Of a DNA stretch of 52,417 nt, positions 15,430-24,603 are shown in pieces. The notes under the pieces are model-generated. The model saw only the letters and a program-made list of their open reading frames with translations. It did no database searches and was not told the DNA's origin. Numbering within the stretch: position 1 is the stretch's first letter; every line of letters begins with the position of its first letter. The stretch spans positions 1-52,417 of the forward strand of contig NZ_AYKG01000019.1 in the NCBI RefSeq assembly GCF_003788585.1, in the 5' to 3' direction. This DNA is from Salinisphaera japonica YTM-1. Its GTDB lineage: Bacteria > Pseudomonadota > Gammaproteobacteria > Nevskiales > Salinisphaeraceae. The translations under genes were made by a program, and so were the position numbers.

Positions 15430-16590
15430 ATGTCGTCCGTGTCTGTTGCCCCGCCGGCCTCTCGTATTGCCAGCATCGATGCCCTGCGCGGGCTTGTCAT
15501 GTTGTTGATGCTGGTCGATCACACCCGTGAATACTTCTATCTGCATGCCCAGGTCAGCGACCCGATGGCGGCCGACACCACGCCGGGGCTGTTCGCAACC
15601 CGCCTGTGTGCCCACGTCTGTGCCCCGGTGTTCATCGCCCTGACCGGGCTGGCGGCCTGGCTCTATGGCCAGAAACACGGGCCGGGCGCGGCGCGCGGTT
15701 TTCTGTTCAAGCGCGGGCTGTTCCTGGTGGTGCTGGAGGTCACGCTGGTCAACTTCGCCTGGACGTTCGACCTCACACCCGAAACCTATTTTCTACAGGT
15801 GATCTGGGTGATCGGGCTGTCGATGATCGCCCTGGCCGGGCTGATCGGGCTACCGCGACGGCTGATCCTGCTCATCGGCGCGCTGCTGGTGCTGGGCCAT
15901 AACCTGCTCGATGTCATCCATATCCCGGCGGAACAGATCGGTACGACCGTCTGGACGATCTTGCACGAGCGCGGGCGTATTCCACTCGATTTTCTGCCCT
16001 GGCAGCCCAGTGCACGAACCTCGTATCCGCTGCTGCCCTGGATCGGCGTGATTGCGCTTGGCTGGTGTGCCGGGCCGTGGTTTTCCCGAGACAGCCGGCC
16101 AGATCGTCGACAGCGCTATCTGTGGTGGGCCGCGGGCATCATGTTCGCGGGCTTTGTCGTGCTGCGCACGCTCAACGGCTACGGCGAGCCGGTGGCCCGC
16201 TGGCCCGACGCCCACGGCGTGATGGCCGTACTGTCATTCTTCAATCTGACGAAATATCCGCCGTCGGCCGATTTCATCCTGTGTTATCTGGGCATCGGTA
16301 CCGCGCTGCTGGCCGGATTCAAGCATCTACCGGCGCGTGCGCTGGGCGTGTTGACGATCTTTGGCAGTGCCCCCCTGTTCTTCTATCTGGTGCATCTGTA
16401 TCTGCTGCACGGCGCCAACCGCCTGGCCGGGCTGTTCTTCGAGCCGGCCTATGGGGCACTGGTCAGCGTCGACCACTGGGGCTGGCTATGGCTGATCGCC
16501 GGGGCCGTGGCACTGGCCACGGCCCCGGCCTGTTACGGGTTCGGACGCTACAAACAACGCACCGACCAGGCCTGGGTCAAATATCTGTGA
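15430..16590 (+). CDS. DUF1624 / heparan-glucosaminide N-acetyltransferase-like membrane protein
   Basis: A 386-residue polytopic membrane protein. It opens with SRIASIDALRGLVMLLMLVDHTREYF (about residues 11-36), the conserved start of the acyltransferase-3-like DUF1624 family, where an Arg and His in the first helices are thought to take part in transmembrane acyl transfer. About ten hydrophobic segments follow, ending with LFFYLVHLYLLHGANRLAGLFF and a short KQRTDQAWVKYL tail. Function in bacteria is uncertain: transfer of an acetyl group to a sugar across the inner membrane is the family idea. The ATG at 15430 is preferred; one at 15400 would begin inside the palindrome. Single gene. Confidence 0.85.
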   Translation: MSSVSVAPPASRIASIDALRGLVMLLMLVDHTREYFYLHAQVSDPMAADTTPGLFATRLCAHVCAPVFIALTGLAAWLYGQKHGPGAARGFLFKRGLFLVVLEVTLVNFAWTFDLTPETYFLQVIWVIGLSMIALAGLIGLPRRLILLIGALLVLGHNLLDVIHIPAEQIGTTVWTILHERGRIPLDFLPWQPSARTSYPLLPWIGVIALGWCAGPWFSRDSRPDRRQRYLWWAAGIMFAGFVVLRTLNGYGEPVARWPDAHGVMAVLSFFNLTKYPPSADFILCYLGIGTALLAGFKHLPARALGVLTIFGSAPLFFYLVHLYLLHGANRLAGLFFEPAYGALVSVDHWGWLWLIAGAVALATAPACYGFGRYKQRTDQAWVKYL

Positions 16591-16666
16591 GCCGACGCGA
16601 CCAGCGGCACAAGGTCAAAACCCAGGGTTTAGATAAACTTCAACGATCGTTTCGACGGGTGTTTTC

Positions 16667-17818
16667 TTGTCCTCTATCCCCGAGCCGGCCTATATCGATC
16701 CGGCGACCGATCAAACCTATCCAATAACGACGCCGCGCTGGTGTTCGGACACCGGCAGCCCGCTGATGGTCACGCCGCTGGCCGGCATCACGCGTGATGC
16801 GATCGATGCCACCTGCCGATCGCTTTGGCGCTACCGGGCAGCGTTGCCGCTCCCGGTAGCCGCGCCGATCACACTGGGCGAAGGCATGACGCCCCTGATC
16901 GCGCGTGACTGGCGCGGGGCCCGCCCGTATTTCAAACTCGAGTGGCAATCGCCGACCGGCAGCTTCAAGGATCGCGGCGCCTCGGTGATGTTGTCGATGC
17001 TGCGCGAGCAGGGCATTCGTCACGTGCTCGAGGACAGCTCCGGCAACGGCGGGGCCGCCGTGGCCGCGTATGCCGCAGCCGGCGGCATGGCCGCCAAGAT
17101 ACTGGTGCCGGCTTATACCCAGGCCGGCAAGACCGTACAGATGCGTGCCTATGGTGCCGAGTGCGAGCTGGTGCCCGGCAGCCGCGCCGACACGTCAGCC
17201 GCCGCCGAGCGTCAGGCCCGCGATATCTTCTATGCCAGCCATGCCTGGCAGGCGTTTTTCCTCCAGGGTACCAAGACGCTGGCCTACGAACTCTGGGAGG
17301 ATCTGGGGTTTCGCGCGCCGGACAACATCATCATCCCCACCGGGGGCGGCAGTAATATCCTGGGTTGCGATATCGGTTTTTCCGAGCTGCTGCGTGCCGG
17401 CGAGATATCGCACCTGCCGCGACTGTTTGCCGCTCAACCGGAACACTGTGCGCCGCTGCACGCCACATTTTTAAGCGGAGCCGATACGCTGGCCACGATT
17501 GATGCACGGCCCACCCTGGCCGAAGGCACGTCGATCGAACGCCCGATTCGGTGGCGCGACGTGCTCGGGGCGATTCGTCGCTCGCACGGCCAGACCGTGG
17601 CCATCTCCGAAGCCGAGATCGAGGCCTCGCACGAGGCTCTGGCCCGCGCGGGCTTCTATGTCGAGCCAACCTGCGCCACCGCCGATGCCGCGCTGGCCCG
17701 GCTGCTGGACGCCGGCGTCATCACCGCCGACCAAACGACCGTTGTCGTACTCACCGGCAGTGGCCTGAAAGCCACCCAGCGTATCGGCGAACTCTTGGGC
17801 GCGTTGCCCGGCGCGTAA
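16667..17818 (+). CDS. Threonine synthase-like PLP-dependent enzyme
   Basis: A 383-residue fold-type II PLP enzyme. The cofactor Lys is K101 in SPTGSFKDRGASVMLS, the phosphate-side loop is DSSGNGGAAVAAYAAAGG and the second glycine loop is PTGGGSNILG. The N-terminus (YPITTPRWCSDTGSPL, about 18-33) and LGEGMTPLI are typical of threonine synthase (EC 4.2.3.1, O-phosphohomoserine to threonine), but many paralogues in this group act on other amino acids, and no hom or thrB gene is in view. The start appears to be TTG (16667), because the conserved N-terminal block begins before the first ATG (16766). Cytoplasmic, single gene. Confidence 0.8.
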   Translation: MSSIPEPAYIDPATDQTYPITTPRWCSDTGSPLMVTPLAGITRDAIDATCRSLWRYRAALPLPVAAPITLGEGMTPLIARDWRGARPYFKLEWQSPTGSFKDRGASVMLSMLREQGIRHVLEDSSGNGGAAVAAYAAAGGMAAKILVPAYTQAGKTVQMRAYGAECELVPGSRADTSAAAERQARDIFYASHAWQAFFLQGTKTLAYELWEDLGFRAPDNIIIPTGGGSNILGCDIGFSELLRAGEISHLPRLFAAQPEHCAPLHATFLSGADTLATIDARPTLAEGTSIERPIRWRDVLGAIRRSHGQTVAISEAEIEASHEALARAGFYVEPTCATADAALARLLDAGVITADQTTVVVLTGSGLKATQRIGELLGALPGA

Positions 17819-17940
17819 TCGTTCATTTCGGCATTTAGCCGCTGATGAAAGCCGGTTTCGCCGATTAAAATCACGAAAACTCTGATGGAAGACTTGGCGG
17901 ACTTGTACTCAGCCGTACGAACCGCCGCCCCACCAAGCCC

Positions 17941-18080
17941 TAATCTGCATCATCTGCGAAATCTGCGGATGATTTCTTTAAAGAACGCACACGCCTTAGC
18001 CCACCACGCCTCGAAATCAAGTCGCCCTGTATCGTCGTCTTCAATCGGCGGCCATCGGTGTCCATCGGCGGATTGGCTTG
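17941..18080. repeat. Intergenic repeat region with GCAGAT/GCGGAT words
   Basis: The 282-nt gap between the threonine-synthase-like gene and leuA carries ATCTGCGAAATCTGCGGAT (17952-17970) and, 75 nt on, AATCGGCGGCCATCGG...CATCGGCGGAT (18042-18073). The words match those of the repeat at 8505-8675, here in the same orientation rather than inverted. No coding signal was seen in the gap. Confidence 0.45.
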
Positions 18081-18100
18081 TCTTGGCTAAAAACGACCGA

Positions 18101-19795
18101 TCAGCTCGCCAAGGCAGTCAGGCCGCCGCGCTGGCCGGTGTCGTCGGTCTCACGCGAGAGATTGATCGCGCTGATGATGGCCTTGATCGAGGCCGAGAGC
18201 GTGTCGGCGTCCTCGGCCACGGCCGGAATACGCACGGTGCCGGATTTGATCTGCACGAAGGCGATGGCATCCGCATCCGAGCCGGCCGATACCGCCTGCT
18301 CGGCATAATCGGCGATCATCAGGTCGTCGCCGGTGCGTGCATTCCAGGAGGCGACAAAGGCGGATAACGGGCCGTTGCCCTGGCCTTCGAGCGTGAACTG
18401 CTCACCGTTCTCGGTCACGGTAACCGAGATCTTCTGGCCTTCGCCGGCCCGGCGCACGCTGTAGTCCACCAACGAGATCGGTGTCTGGCGATCGAAATGG
18501 GTGAACAACAGATCACGGATCTCGGGCGAGCCCAGCTCGCCGGTGATCTTTTCGCTGGCCGCCTGGACGTGCGGGGCCAGCGCCAGCATCATCCATCGTG
18601 GCAGGTTGATGCCGTAGTCGCGCTCCAGCAAGAAAGCCATGCCGCCCTTGCCGGACTGGCTGTTCACGCGGATGACGGCCTGATAATCACGGCCGATATC
18701 GCGCGGGTCGATGGCCAGATACGCCACCTGCCACGGCTCGTCGTCTTGCTGCTTGCGCAGCGACTTGCGGATGGCATCCTGATGGCTCCCGGAAAACGCC
18801 GTATAGACCAGCTCGCCCACCCACGGGTGGCGCGGGTGCAGGGCAATGCCGGTGCACTCGTGTACCACGCGCACGATCTCGTCGGGGTTGGACAAATCCA
18901 GCTCGGGATCCACGCCCATCGAATACAGATTCATGGCCAGCACGACCATATCCATATTGCCGGTGCGCTCGCCGTTGCCCAGCAGCGTGCCTTCGACGCG
19001 CTCGGCGCCGGCCAGCATGGCAAGCTCCGCGGCCGCCACCGCGCCGCCGCGGTCGTTATGCGTATGCACCGACACGATCACCGATTCGCGGTTCTTCACG
19101 TTCTGGCAGAAATACTCGATCTGGTCGGCGTGATAATGCGGGCCGACCTGCTCGACGGTGTTGGGTAGGTTGAAGATGATGCGATCGGCCGGCGTGGGCT
19201 CCCAGACGTCCATCACCGCTTCACAGATCCGCACCGCGAAATCCATCTCGGTGGTGGAAAAACTCTCCGGCGAGTATTCCAGGCGCCAATCCACACCGGG
19301 CCGGGCACGGGCGTTTTCCTTGACCCGCTTGGCCCCGCCGACCGCGATATCGATGATGCCGTCCTGGCTCATCTCGAATACACGCTCGCGCTGGACGGTC
19401 GAGGTGGAGTTGTAGAGATGGATGATGGCCTTGGGCACGCCGTCCAGTGACTCGAACGTCTTGTCGATCAGGTGATCGCGACACTGGGTGAGTGCGGCGA
19501 TGGTCACGTCCTCGGGGATCTGGTTCTCGTCGATCAGCCAGCGCACGAAGTCGTAATCCGGCTGGCTGGCCGAGGGAAAGCCGACCATGATTTCCTTCAC
19601 GCCGATATCGACCAGCAGCTTGAACAGTTTCTGTTTCTGTTCGACCGTCATGGGCTCGAGCAGCGCCTGATTGCCATCGCGCAGATCCTCGCTGACCCAG
19701 ATGGGGGCGCGGGTGATCTCTTGATCGGGCCAGGTGCGGGTGAACCCCGTGACCTTGGGCGCCGGCGAATACTTGCGATGATCGAATCGGGACAT
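18101..19795 (-). CDS. leuA: 2-isopropylmalate synthase, LeuA (type 2)
   Basis: A 564-residue enzyme catalysing the first committed step of leucine synthesis: acetyl-CoA plus 3-methyl-2-oxobutanoate to 2-isopropylmalate (EC 2.3.3.13). The TIM-barrel start is APIWVSEDLRDGNQALLEPM (about 29-48), and the metal-binding HxH is in IVSVHTHNDRGGAVAAAELA with GNGERTGN after it. The C-terminal part (about 430-560, including QGNGPLSAFVASW) is the LeuA dimer/regulatory domain that binds leucine for feedback control. Length fits the longer LeuA type. I choose the ATG at 19795 because GGAG sits 6 nt upstream; one 33 nt further out has no RBS. Divergent from an Lrp-type regulator, which may control it. Confidence 0.95.
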   Translation of the reverse strand: MSRFDHRKYSPAPKVTGFTRTWPDQEITRAPIWVSEDLRDGNQALLEPMTVEQKQKLFKLLVDIGVKEIMVGFPSASQPDYDFVRWLIDENQIPEDVTIAALTQCRDHLIDKTFESLDGVPKAIIHLYNSTSTVQRERVFEMSQDGIIDIAVGGAKRVKENARARPGVDWRLEYSPESFSTTEMDFAVRICEAVMDVWEPTPADRIIFNLPNTVEQVGPHYHADQIEYFCQNVKNRESVIVSVHTHNDRGGAVAAAELAMLAGAERVEGTLLGNGERTGNMDMVVLAMNLYSMGVDPELDLSNPDEIVRVVHECTGIALHPRHPWVGELVYTAFSGSHQDAIRKSLRKQQDDEPWQVAYLAIDPRDIGRDYQAVIRVNSQSGKGGMAFLLERDYGINLPRWMMLALAPHVQAASEKITGELGSPEIRDLLFTHFDRQTPISLVDYSVRRAGEGQKISVTVTENGEQFTLEGQGNGPLSAFVASWNARTGDDLMIADYAEQAVSAGSDADAIAFVQIKSGTVRIPAVAEDADTLSASIKAIISAINLSRETDDTGQRGGLTALAS

Positions 19796-19877
19796 GTCGT
19801 GCTCCGTGATGCTATCCGTGTCGGTCATGTGCGACCGAATAACGCCATGATACGCCGGCCTGTCCGGCAGAACGTTG

Positions 19878-19928
19878 CGATATTGTGGCTTTTAGCGCGC
19901 TTATCGGTTTTTTATTGCGCTAATATCG
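19878..19928. promoter_or_regulatory. Nested dyad symmetry between leuA and the Lrp-type gene
   Basis: Two nested inverted repeats share one centre: outer CGATATT (19878-19884) with AATATCG (19922-19928), inner TAGCGC (19893-19898) with GCGCTA (19917-19922). The segment is clearly AT-richer than its surroundings and lies in the divergent gap (19796-19955). Lrp-type regulators often bind such spaced dyads and wrap DNA, so autoregulation and control of leuA are likely guesses. Confidence 0.5.
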
Positions 19929-19955
19929 GCAAAACGCGCAACTTAATATCAACCC

Positions 19956-20441
19956 ATGGCCGAATCACGCACCGACGACGATCTCGATCGCTTCGACCGC
20001 CAGATCTTGCAGATCCTTCAGGCCGAGGGCCGCATCAGCAATCAGGCGCTGGCCGAGCGGGTCAATCTCTCGCCCTCGCCCTGCCTGCGCCGCGTGCGCG
20101 CGCTGGAAGCGGCCGGCTTCATCACCGGCTATCGCGCCGAGGTGGATCCGCGCCGGCTGGGCTACGGGCTGAACGTGGTGCTGCATATCTCGATGGACCA
20201 ACACACGCCCGAGCGCTTCGAAGCCTTCGAGGCCCGCGTGGCCGAGCTGCCCGAAGTGGTGGAGTGCCTGCTCATCACCGGCCAAGAGGCCGATTACCAG
20301 CTCCGGATCTGGGTCGCCGACATGGACGACTATCAGCGTATTCTGCTTCAGCACATCACCCGTATTCCCGGGGTGTCCGGCGTGCATACCAGCTTTGTGC
20401 TGCGCCGCGTCATGCCGGCGCGGGGCCTGCCGCCCCGCTGA
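19956..20441 (+). CDS. Lrp/AsnC-family transcriptional regulator
   Basis: A 161-residue regulator. The N-terminal helix-turn-helix reads DRFDRQILQILQAEGRISNQALAERVNLSPSPCLRRVRALEAAGFI (about 11-56), with the SPSPCLRR recognition helix of Lrp proteins. A linker follows, then the RAM ligand-binding domain (about 66-150) with VVECLLITGQEADYQLRIWV. Lrp-type proteins sense leucine or other amino acids as octamers. Its position head-to-head with leuA strongly suggests a local role in branched-chain amino acid control. No operon partner downstream. Confidence 0.92.
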   Translation: MAESRTDDDLDRFDRQILQILQAEGRISNQALAERVNLSPSPCLRRVRALEAAGFITGYRAEVDPRRLGYGLNVVLHISMDQHTPERFEAFEARVAELPEVVECLLITGQEADYQLRIWVADMDDYQRILLQHITRIPGVSGVHTSFVLRRVMPARGLPPR

Positions 20442-20513
20442 TTGCCCCGGGCCGATCATTTTGGTGCATAATACAGGTTAATAGCCGCCCGACTGTCTTT
20501 CGCCCGGAGCCTC

Positions 20514-22109
20514 ATGACCCAGGTAGAGGCCATGTTCGAGCGCTACGGCCCGAAATACCGTCTTTACGTCACGATCACGGTGTTGCTCGGCCTGGTGGCA
20601 CTTGGCATGTCGATCACGATCGTCAACGTCGCGACCCCTTACATCAAAGGGGCATTCGGCATGAGCGCGTCGCAGGTGCAGTGGCTGTCGACCGGGTTTC
20701 TGGCGGCCACCACCGTCACCCTGTTGATCTCGCCCTGGCTGATGAGCGCCTTCGGCCAGCGCAAGACGTATGTGGGCTTGCTCCTGGTGTTCATCGCGGC
20801 CTCGTTATTGGGCGGCTGGTCCGAGGGCATGGGCATGGTGATCGCTGCCCGCGTGATCCAGGGGGCGATGACCGGCGTGATTCGCCCGGTGGCCCTTGAA
20901 GCCCTGTTCATGGTCTACCCGCCGGAAAAACGCGGCCTGGCCACCGCGATCTATGCCATGAGCCTGGGCCTGCCGTTGACGCTGGCCAGCGTCGTGGGCG
21001 GGTTTCTGGTGCACGACTTCAACTGGCGCTATGTGTTTTTCATCGTGTTGCCGATCTGCGTGGTGGCCATTCTCATGGGGCTGGTCTTCTTGCCCGATCG
21101 TGAAGAAACCGGGCCCAAGCCCAAGCTCGACTGGATCGGGGCCACGGTGTTGTTCGTGTCGATATTCGCGCTGTTGGCCGCCCTGGCCAACGGGCAGCGC
21201 TGGACCTGGAGCAGTGCCAGTATCCTGTGGCTGGAGGCCATCGCCCTGATCGGCACGGTGTTCTTCATCTGGTGGGAGCCGCGCCAGGAACGCCCGATTC
21301 TGGATCTGGATATCTTCAAGACCCGGGAGTTCCTGGCGGGCTCGATCGTGTTGTTTCTGTTTGGCGGCGCGTTCTACGGGGTGATGTATCTGTTGCCGCA
21401 GTTCATGGACTCGATCCTGGCATACAGCCCGGTGACCTCCGGCATTCTGTTCACGCCGTCGACCCTGGTGCTGGCCGTGCTGGTGCCCCTGGTCGGCCGG
21501 CTCAACGACAAGCTGCCGCCGCACTGGATATCGGTGCCGGCGCTGCTGGTCGCGGCCTATGCCACCTGGCGCTTTGCCCAGGCCGACTGGAGCACGTCGT
21601 TCTTCTCGTTGACGGTCTCGATGTCGTTGGTGGCCACCGCGATTGCCGCCGTGCCACCGCCCACACTCTCGCGCTCGATCGCGGCCCTGCCGCCGCGGCT
21701 GATCGGCTATGGCTCGGGAGCGATCAATTTTGCGCTACAGCTGGGCGGCGCCTTCGGCACGGTGCTGCTCGTGGCGCTGCTCGATCGCCGTACGGCGCTG
21801 CATAGCGCACAACTGACCCATCAAGGGCTCACGCCGGGTAACCCGATCGCGATGGAGGCGATACGCCAATACGGCGAGATCGCGGCGCGCACGGGCACGT
21901 CCGAGGTGTATCAACAAGCCGCCGGCCAGGTGCTGCTGTCTCGCGTGGATGCCACCTGGGCCACGATCTATGCCTATCAGGACGGCTTTCTGGTCGTCGC
22001 CGTGGGCCTGGCCATCGTGACGGTTCCTTCTTACCTGTTGTCTCGTTGGGGCCTGGCGCGTGAGCGACAGGCGCGCGCAGAAAATGCCGCGCAGCCCCAA
22101 GGCACCTGA
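20514..22109 (+). CDS. DHA2-family MFS efflux transporter (EmrB-like), second copy
   Basis: A 531-residue transporter with about 14 hydrophobic segments. Landmarks: ITIVNVATPYIKGAFGMSASQVQWLSTGF in helix 1-2, the motif A-like AFGQRKTYVG, ARVIQGAMTGVIRPVALEALF and PLTLASVVGGFLVHDFNWRYVFFI (motif C and after). The next gene is an EmrA-type adaptor, so this is an EmrB-type drug or metabolite exporter. It is only distantly similar to the pump at 5167-6732 judging by eye, so it is not a recent duplicate. CGGAG lies about 4 nt before the ATG. An ATAAT-like -10 preceded by TG is present at about 20464-20471 in the 72-nt upstream gap. Confidence 0.9.
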   Translation: MTQVEAMFERYGPKYRLYVTITVLLGLVALGMSITIVNVATPYIKGAFGMSASQVQWLSTGFLAATTVTLLISPWLMSAFGQRKTYVGLLLVFIAASLLGGWSEGMGMVIAARVIQGAMTGVIRPVALEALFMVYPPEKRGLATAIYAMSLGLPLTLASVVGGFLVHDFNWRYVFFIVLPICVVAILMGLVFLPDREETGPKPKLDWIGATVLFVSIFALLAALANGQRWTWSSASILWLEAIALIGTVFFIWWEPRQERPILDLDIFKTREFLAGSIVLFLFGGAFYGVMYLLPQFMDSILAYSPVTSGILFTPSTLVLAVLVPLVGRLNDKLPPHWISVPALLVAAYATWRFAQADWSTSFFSLTVSMSLVATAIAAVPPPTLSRSIAALPPRLIGYGSGAINFALQLGGAFGTVLLVALLDRRTALHSAQLTHQGLTPGNPIAMEAIRQYGEIAARTGTSEVYQQAAGQVLLSRVDATWATIYAYQDGFLVVAVGLAIVTVPSYLLSRWGLARERQARAENAAQPQGT

Positions 22110-22120
22110 CGCTATTTCTT

Positions 22121-23440
22121 ATGACTGATACCAAGCCCGAATCCGCCGAGCCGAAGACCGCCTCTACGATGCGCCGATGGCTCAAGCGCGTGGCGATCGT
22201 CGTGGCCGCGATACTCGTGATCGTATGGCTGGCGTTCTGGCTTCATCACCGCCTGACCCACGTCTCGGAAAACGATGCCCGCATCGAGTCGCACGTGATC
22301 ACGGTGTCTTCGCGACTGGATGGCCGGGTGACCGGTTTCGATCTCATCGAGGGCGATCGGCTGGCCGAGAACGAGACGATCGCCCAACTCTACAGCCGCC
22401 CGGATACCTTGCAGCTCGACGAGCTCAAGGCTCGGATCGATCATATCCAGACCGAGCTTGCCCTGGCCCGCCAGCAGATCGGCGGCGGCGTGGATTCAGC
22501 CCGGGCACGGCTGGCTGCTGACAAGTCAGCCATGGCGGCGGCCAAGGCACGGATGGAAAAAGCCCACAACAATTACACCCGGGCACAGAATCTGTACGAG
22601 GCCAAGGGGGGAACCGAAAAACAGCGCGATATCTATCGCTACGATTATCAATCCGCCCAGGCCGATTATCAGCGCGCCCAGAGCCAGGTGAAACAGGACC
22701 AGGTGGCCATCGCCAACGCCAAGACCGGCCTGTTGTCGGCCGGCCAGGTCACCAATCCTGACGTGCTGAAATCACAGCTTGAGATCACCCGCGCCAAACT
22801 CGCCCATCAACAGAACATGATTGATGACCTGACCGTGAAAAGCCCGATCCACGGCGTTGTCGACAAGACCTTCATCGAGCCCGCTGAATATATTTCGGCC
22901 GGCCAGCCCATCCTGATGATGCACGACCCGCGTGATGTGTGGGTCGAGGCGAATATCAAGGAAACCGCCGTAGGCGATCTGGCCGTGGGCCAGCCGGTGG
23001 CCATCACGGTCGATGCCCGCCCGGATACGACCTATACCGGCCATATCCAGGTCATCGGCGGCGCGGCCACCAACCAGTTCGCGCTGCTGCCCGACCCCAA
23101 CCCGTCGGGCAATTTCACCAAGATCACCCAGCGTATTCCGGTGCGTATCGCCATCGACCACGGGCCCAAGATTCAGGTGTCGCCCGGCATGATGGTCGAG
23201 GTCGATATTGACATCACCGGCGACGGCACGACTGAGGCCCGCCAGCAACAGGCCCCGATTCGTACCCGCGCCGATGAAGTTCGGGGCCCCGCGCCGTCGT
23301 CCAGCGCCGAGCCGGACGATCAGGCCCGTACCTCGGGCCATGCAGCAGACGGTCTTCTTGCCAGCCGCACGCCGTTACAGCCCGATCTCCGGCTGGCCCC
23401 TGCCGCGCCCATCGGCCGCGCACCGGATTCGCTAGACTGA
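22121..23440 (+). CDS. HlyD/EmrA-type membrane fusion protein, second copy
   Basis: A 439-residue periplasmic adaptor. It has a membrane anchor at about 24-45 (VAIVVAAILVIVWLAFWLHH), the first lipoyl half (VITVSSRLDGRVTGFDLIEGDRL, about 59-82), a coiled-coil hairpin (about 100-225), the second half (TVKSPIHGVVDKTFIEPAEYI) and a beta-barrel with VWVEANIKETAVGDLAVGQPV. The last 60-65 residues are a Pro/Ala/Arg-rich tail (PIRTRADEVRGPAPSSSAEP), longer than in typical EmrA and probably disordered. It starts 11 nt after the MFS stop, so emrB-emrA order. Which outer membrane channel it uses is unknown; the NodT gene at 24639 is the closest candidate. Confidence 0.88.
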   Translation: MTDTKPESAEPKTASTMRRWLKRVAIVVAAILVIVWLAFWLHHRLTHVSENDARIESHVITVSSRLDGRVTGFDLIEGDRLAENETIAQLYSRPDTLQLDELKARIDHIQTELALARQQIGGGVDSARARLAADKSAMAAAKARMEKAHNNYTRAQNLYEAKGGTEKQRDIYRYDYQSAQADYQRAQSQVKQDQVAIANAKTGLLSAGQVTNPDVLKSQLEITRAKLAHQQNMIDDLTVKSPIHGVVDKTFIEPAEYISAGQPILMMHDPRDVWVEANIKETAVGDLAVGQPVAITVDARPDTTYTGHIQVIGGAATNQFALLPDPNPSGNFTKITQRIPVRIAIDHGPKIQVSPGMMVEVDIDITGDGTTEARQQQAPIRTRADEVRGPAPSSSAEPDDQARTSGHAADGLLASRTPLQPDLRLAPAAPIGRAPDSLD

Positions 23441-23466
23441 CGCCCTCTTCGCAAAACAGCGGCGTC

Positions 23467-23760
23467 ATGGCAAACGAGTCTCTCTTTCACTGGGCCGGTG
23501 AGCAGCTGGGCCAACTGATCCGTACCGTGGTCGACAGCCTGGCCTGGGTGCTCACACACCTGTCCGAGGCGGTTGGCGGGTTCTATACCGGGCTGCGGGA
23601 TACGCTGGGGATCGGCGACTCCACGGCCAGCCTCGTGATACTCATCATCGGCCTGCTGGTGCTCGTTGCCGGGCTGCGGCGACTACTGGCGGTGCGGCTG
23701 ATCTCCGGGCTGATCTTCACCGTACTCGGCGTCGCCCTGCTCAGCTGGCTGATGGGTTGA
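23467..23760 (+). CDS. Small hypothetical membrane protein
   Basis: A 97-residue protein I do not recognise. The N-terminal half (FHWAGEQLGQLIRTVVDSLAWVLTHLSEAVGGFYTGL) looks like amphipathic helices. The C-terminal half contains two closely spaced hydrophobic segments (about 55-70 and 77-95, SLVILIIGLLVLVAGLRRLL and VRLISGLIFTVLGVALLSWLMG), so an inner-membrane location is likely. It begins 26 nt after the EmrA-type gene and may be co-transcribed. The RBS is weak, but codon use (GC-rich third positions) matches real genes nearby. Function unknown. Confidence 0.65.
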   Translation: MANESLFHWAGEQLGQLIRTVVDSLAWVLTHLSEAVGGFYTGLRDTLGIGDSTASLVILIIGLLVLVAGLRRLLAVRLISGLIFTVLGVALLSWLMG

Positions 23761-23843
23761 CGCCCCGGCGAGCAACATCCGCGCACCGGGCCGTGTCGTA
23801 GGCTGATCACACTCTGCTGTCCTGCTTTCGGGATCGATTCGTT

Positions 23844-24602
23844 ATGGCAAGCAAACATATATTGATACAAGGCGGTGCGCGCGGCCTGGGACTGGCGCTG
23901 GTCACCCAGCTGCTCGAAGACGACGCCACCCGGGTGAGCGCCACCACGCGACACCCGGAACACGCCGACGAGCTCAAGGCGTTACAGGCCAGGGCCGGCG
24001 ACGATCGTCTGGCAATCGTGGCCCTGGACATCACCGACGAGGCCAGCATCGAGCAGGCCCGACAAGAAATCGGCGAGCGCCACCCGCGCCTCGATCTGTT
24101 GATCAACTGTGCCGGGCTGCTACACGACGAGGCCAGCGGCCAGTGGCCGGAAAAACGCCTGGCCGATATCCAGCCCGAGCATTTCGCGGCCAGCTTTGCC
24201 GTCAACGCCACGGGCCCGGCGCTGATGATCAAGCATTTCTCGGATCTGATGACCCACGGCGATCGCGCCGTGCTGGCCTCGATCAGCGCGCGGGTGGGCT
24301 CGATATCGGATAACGGCTACGGCGGCTGGTATGGCTATCGGGCCTCCAAGGCCGCCCAGAACCAGCTTACCCGCACGGCGGCGATCGAGCTGGCACGACG
24401 ATCCAAGCGCTTGATCTGTGTGGGCCTGCATCCCGGCACGGTCGATACCGATCTGTCCGAACCGTTTCAGAAGCGTGTGCCGGAAAAACAGCTCCAGACG
24501 CCGATCCAGGCCGCAAAGCATCTGTTGGGCGTCGTTGCTCAATTGACGCCGGAGGATACCGGCCAGCTTTTCGACTGGGCCGGGAAGAAGATCGCCCCGT
24601 AG
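23844..24602 (+). CDS. SDR-family oxidoreductase (CsgA/C-factor-like)
   Basis: A 252-residue short-chain dehydrogenase. Cofactor motif GGARGLG (10-16), NCAG (about 88-91), the catalytic Ser in ASISARVGS, and YxxxK as YRASK within GYRASKAAQNQLT. The GLHPGTVDTDLSEPF segment after it is typical of the C-factor/CsgA-like group, including eukaryotic-like oxidoreductases named after Myxococcus CsgA. Substrate unknown. ATG preceded by GGGATCG. Convergent with the outer membrane factor gene, with a small hairpin (24604-24619) between them. Confidence 0.88.
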   Translation: MASKHILIQGGARGLGLALVTQLLEDDATRVSATTRHPEHADELKALQARAGDDRLAIVALDITDEASIEQARQEIGERHPRLDLLINCAGLLHDEASGQWPEKRLADIQPEHFAASFAVNATGPALMIKHFSDLMTHGDRAVLASISARVGSISDNGYGGWYGYRASKAAQNQLTRTAAIELARRSKRLICVGLHPGTVDTDLSEPFQKRVPEKQLQTPIQAAKHLLGVVAQLTPEDTGQLFDWAGKKIAP

Positions 24603-24603
24603 T

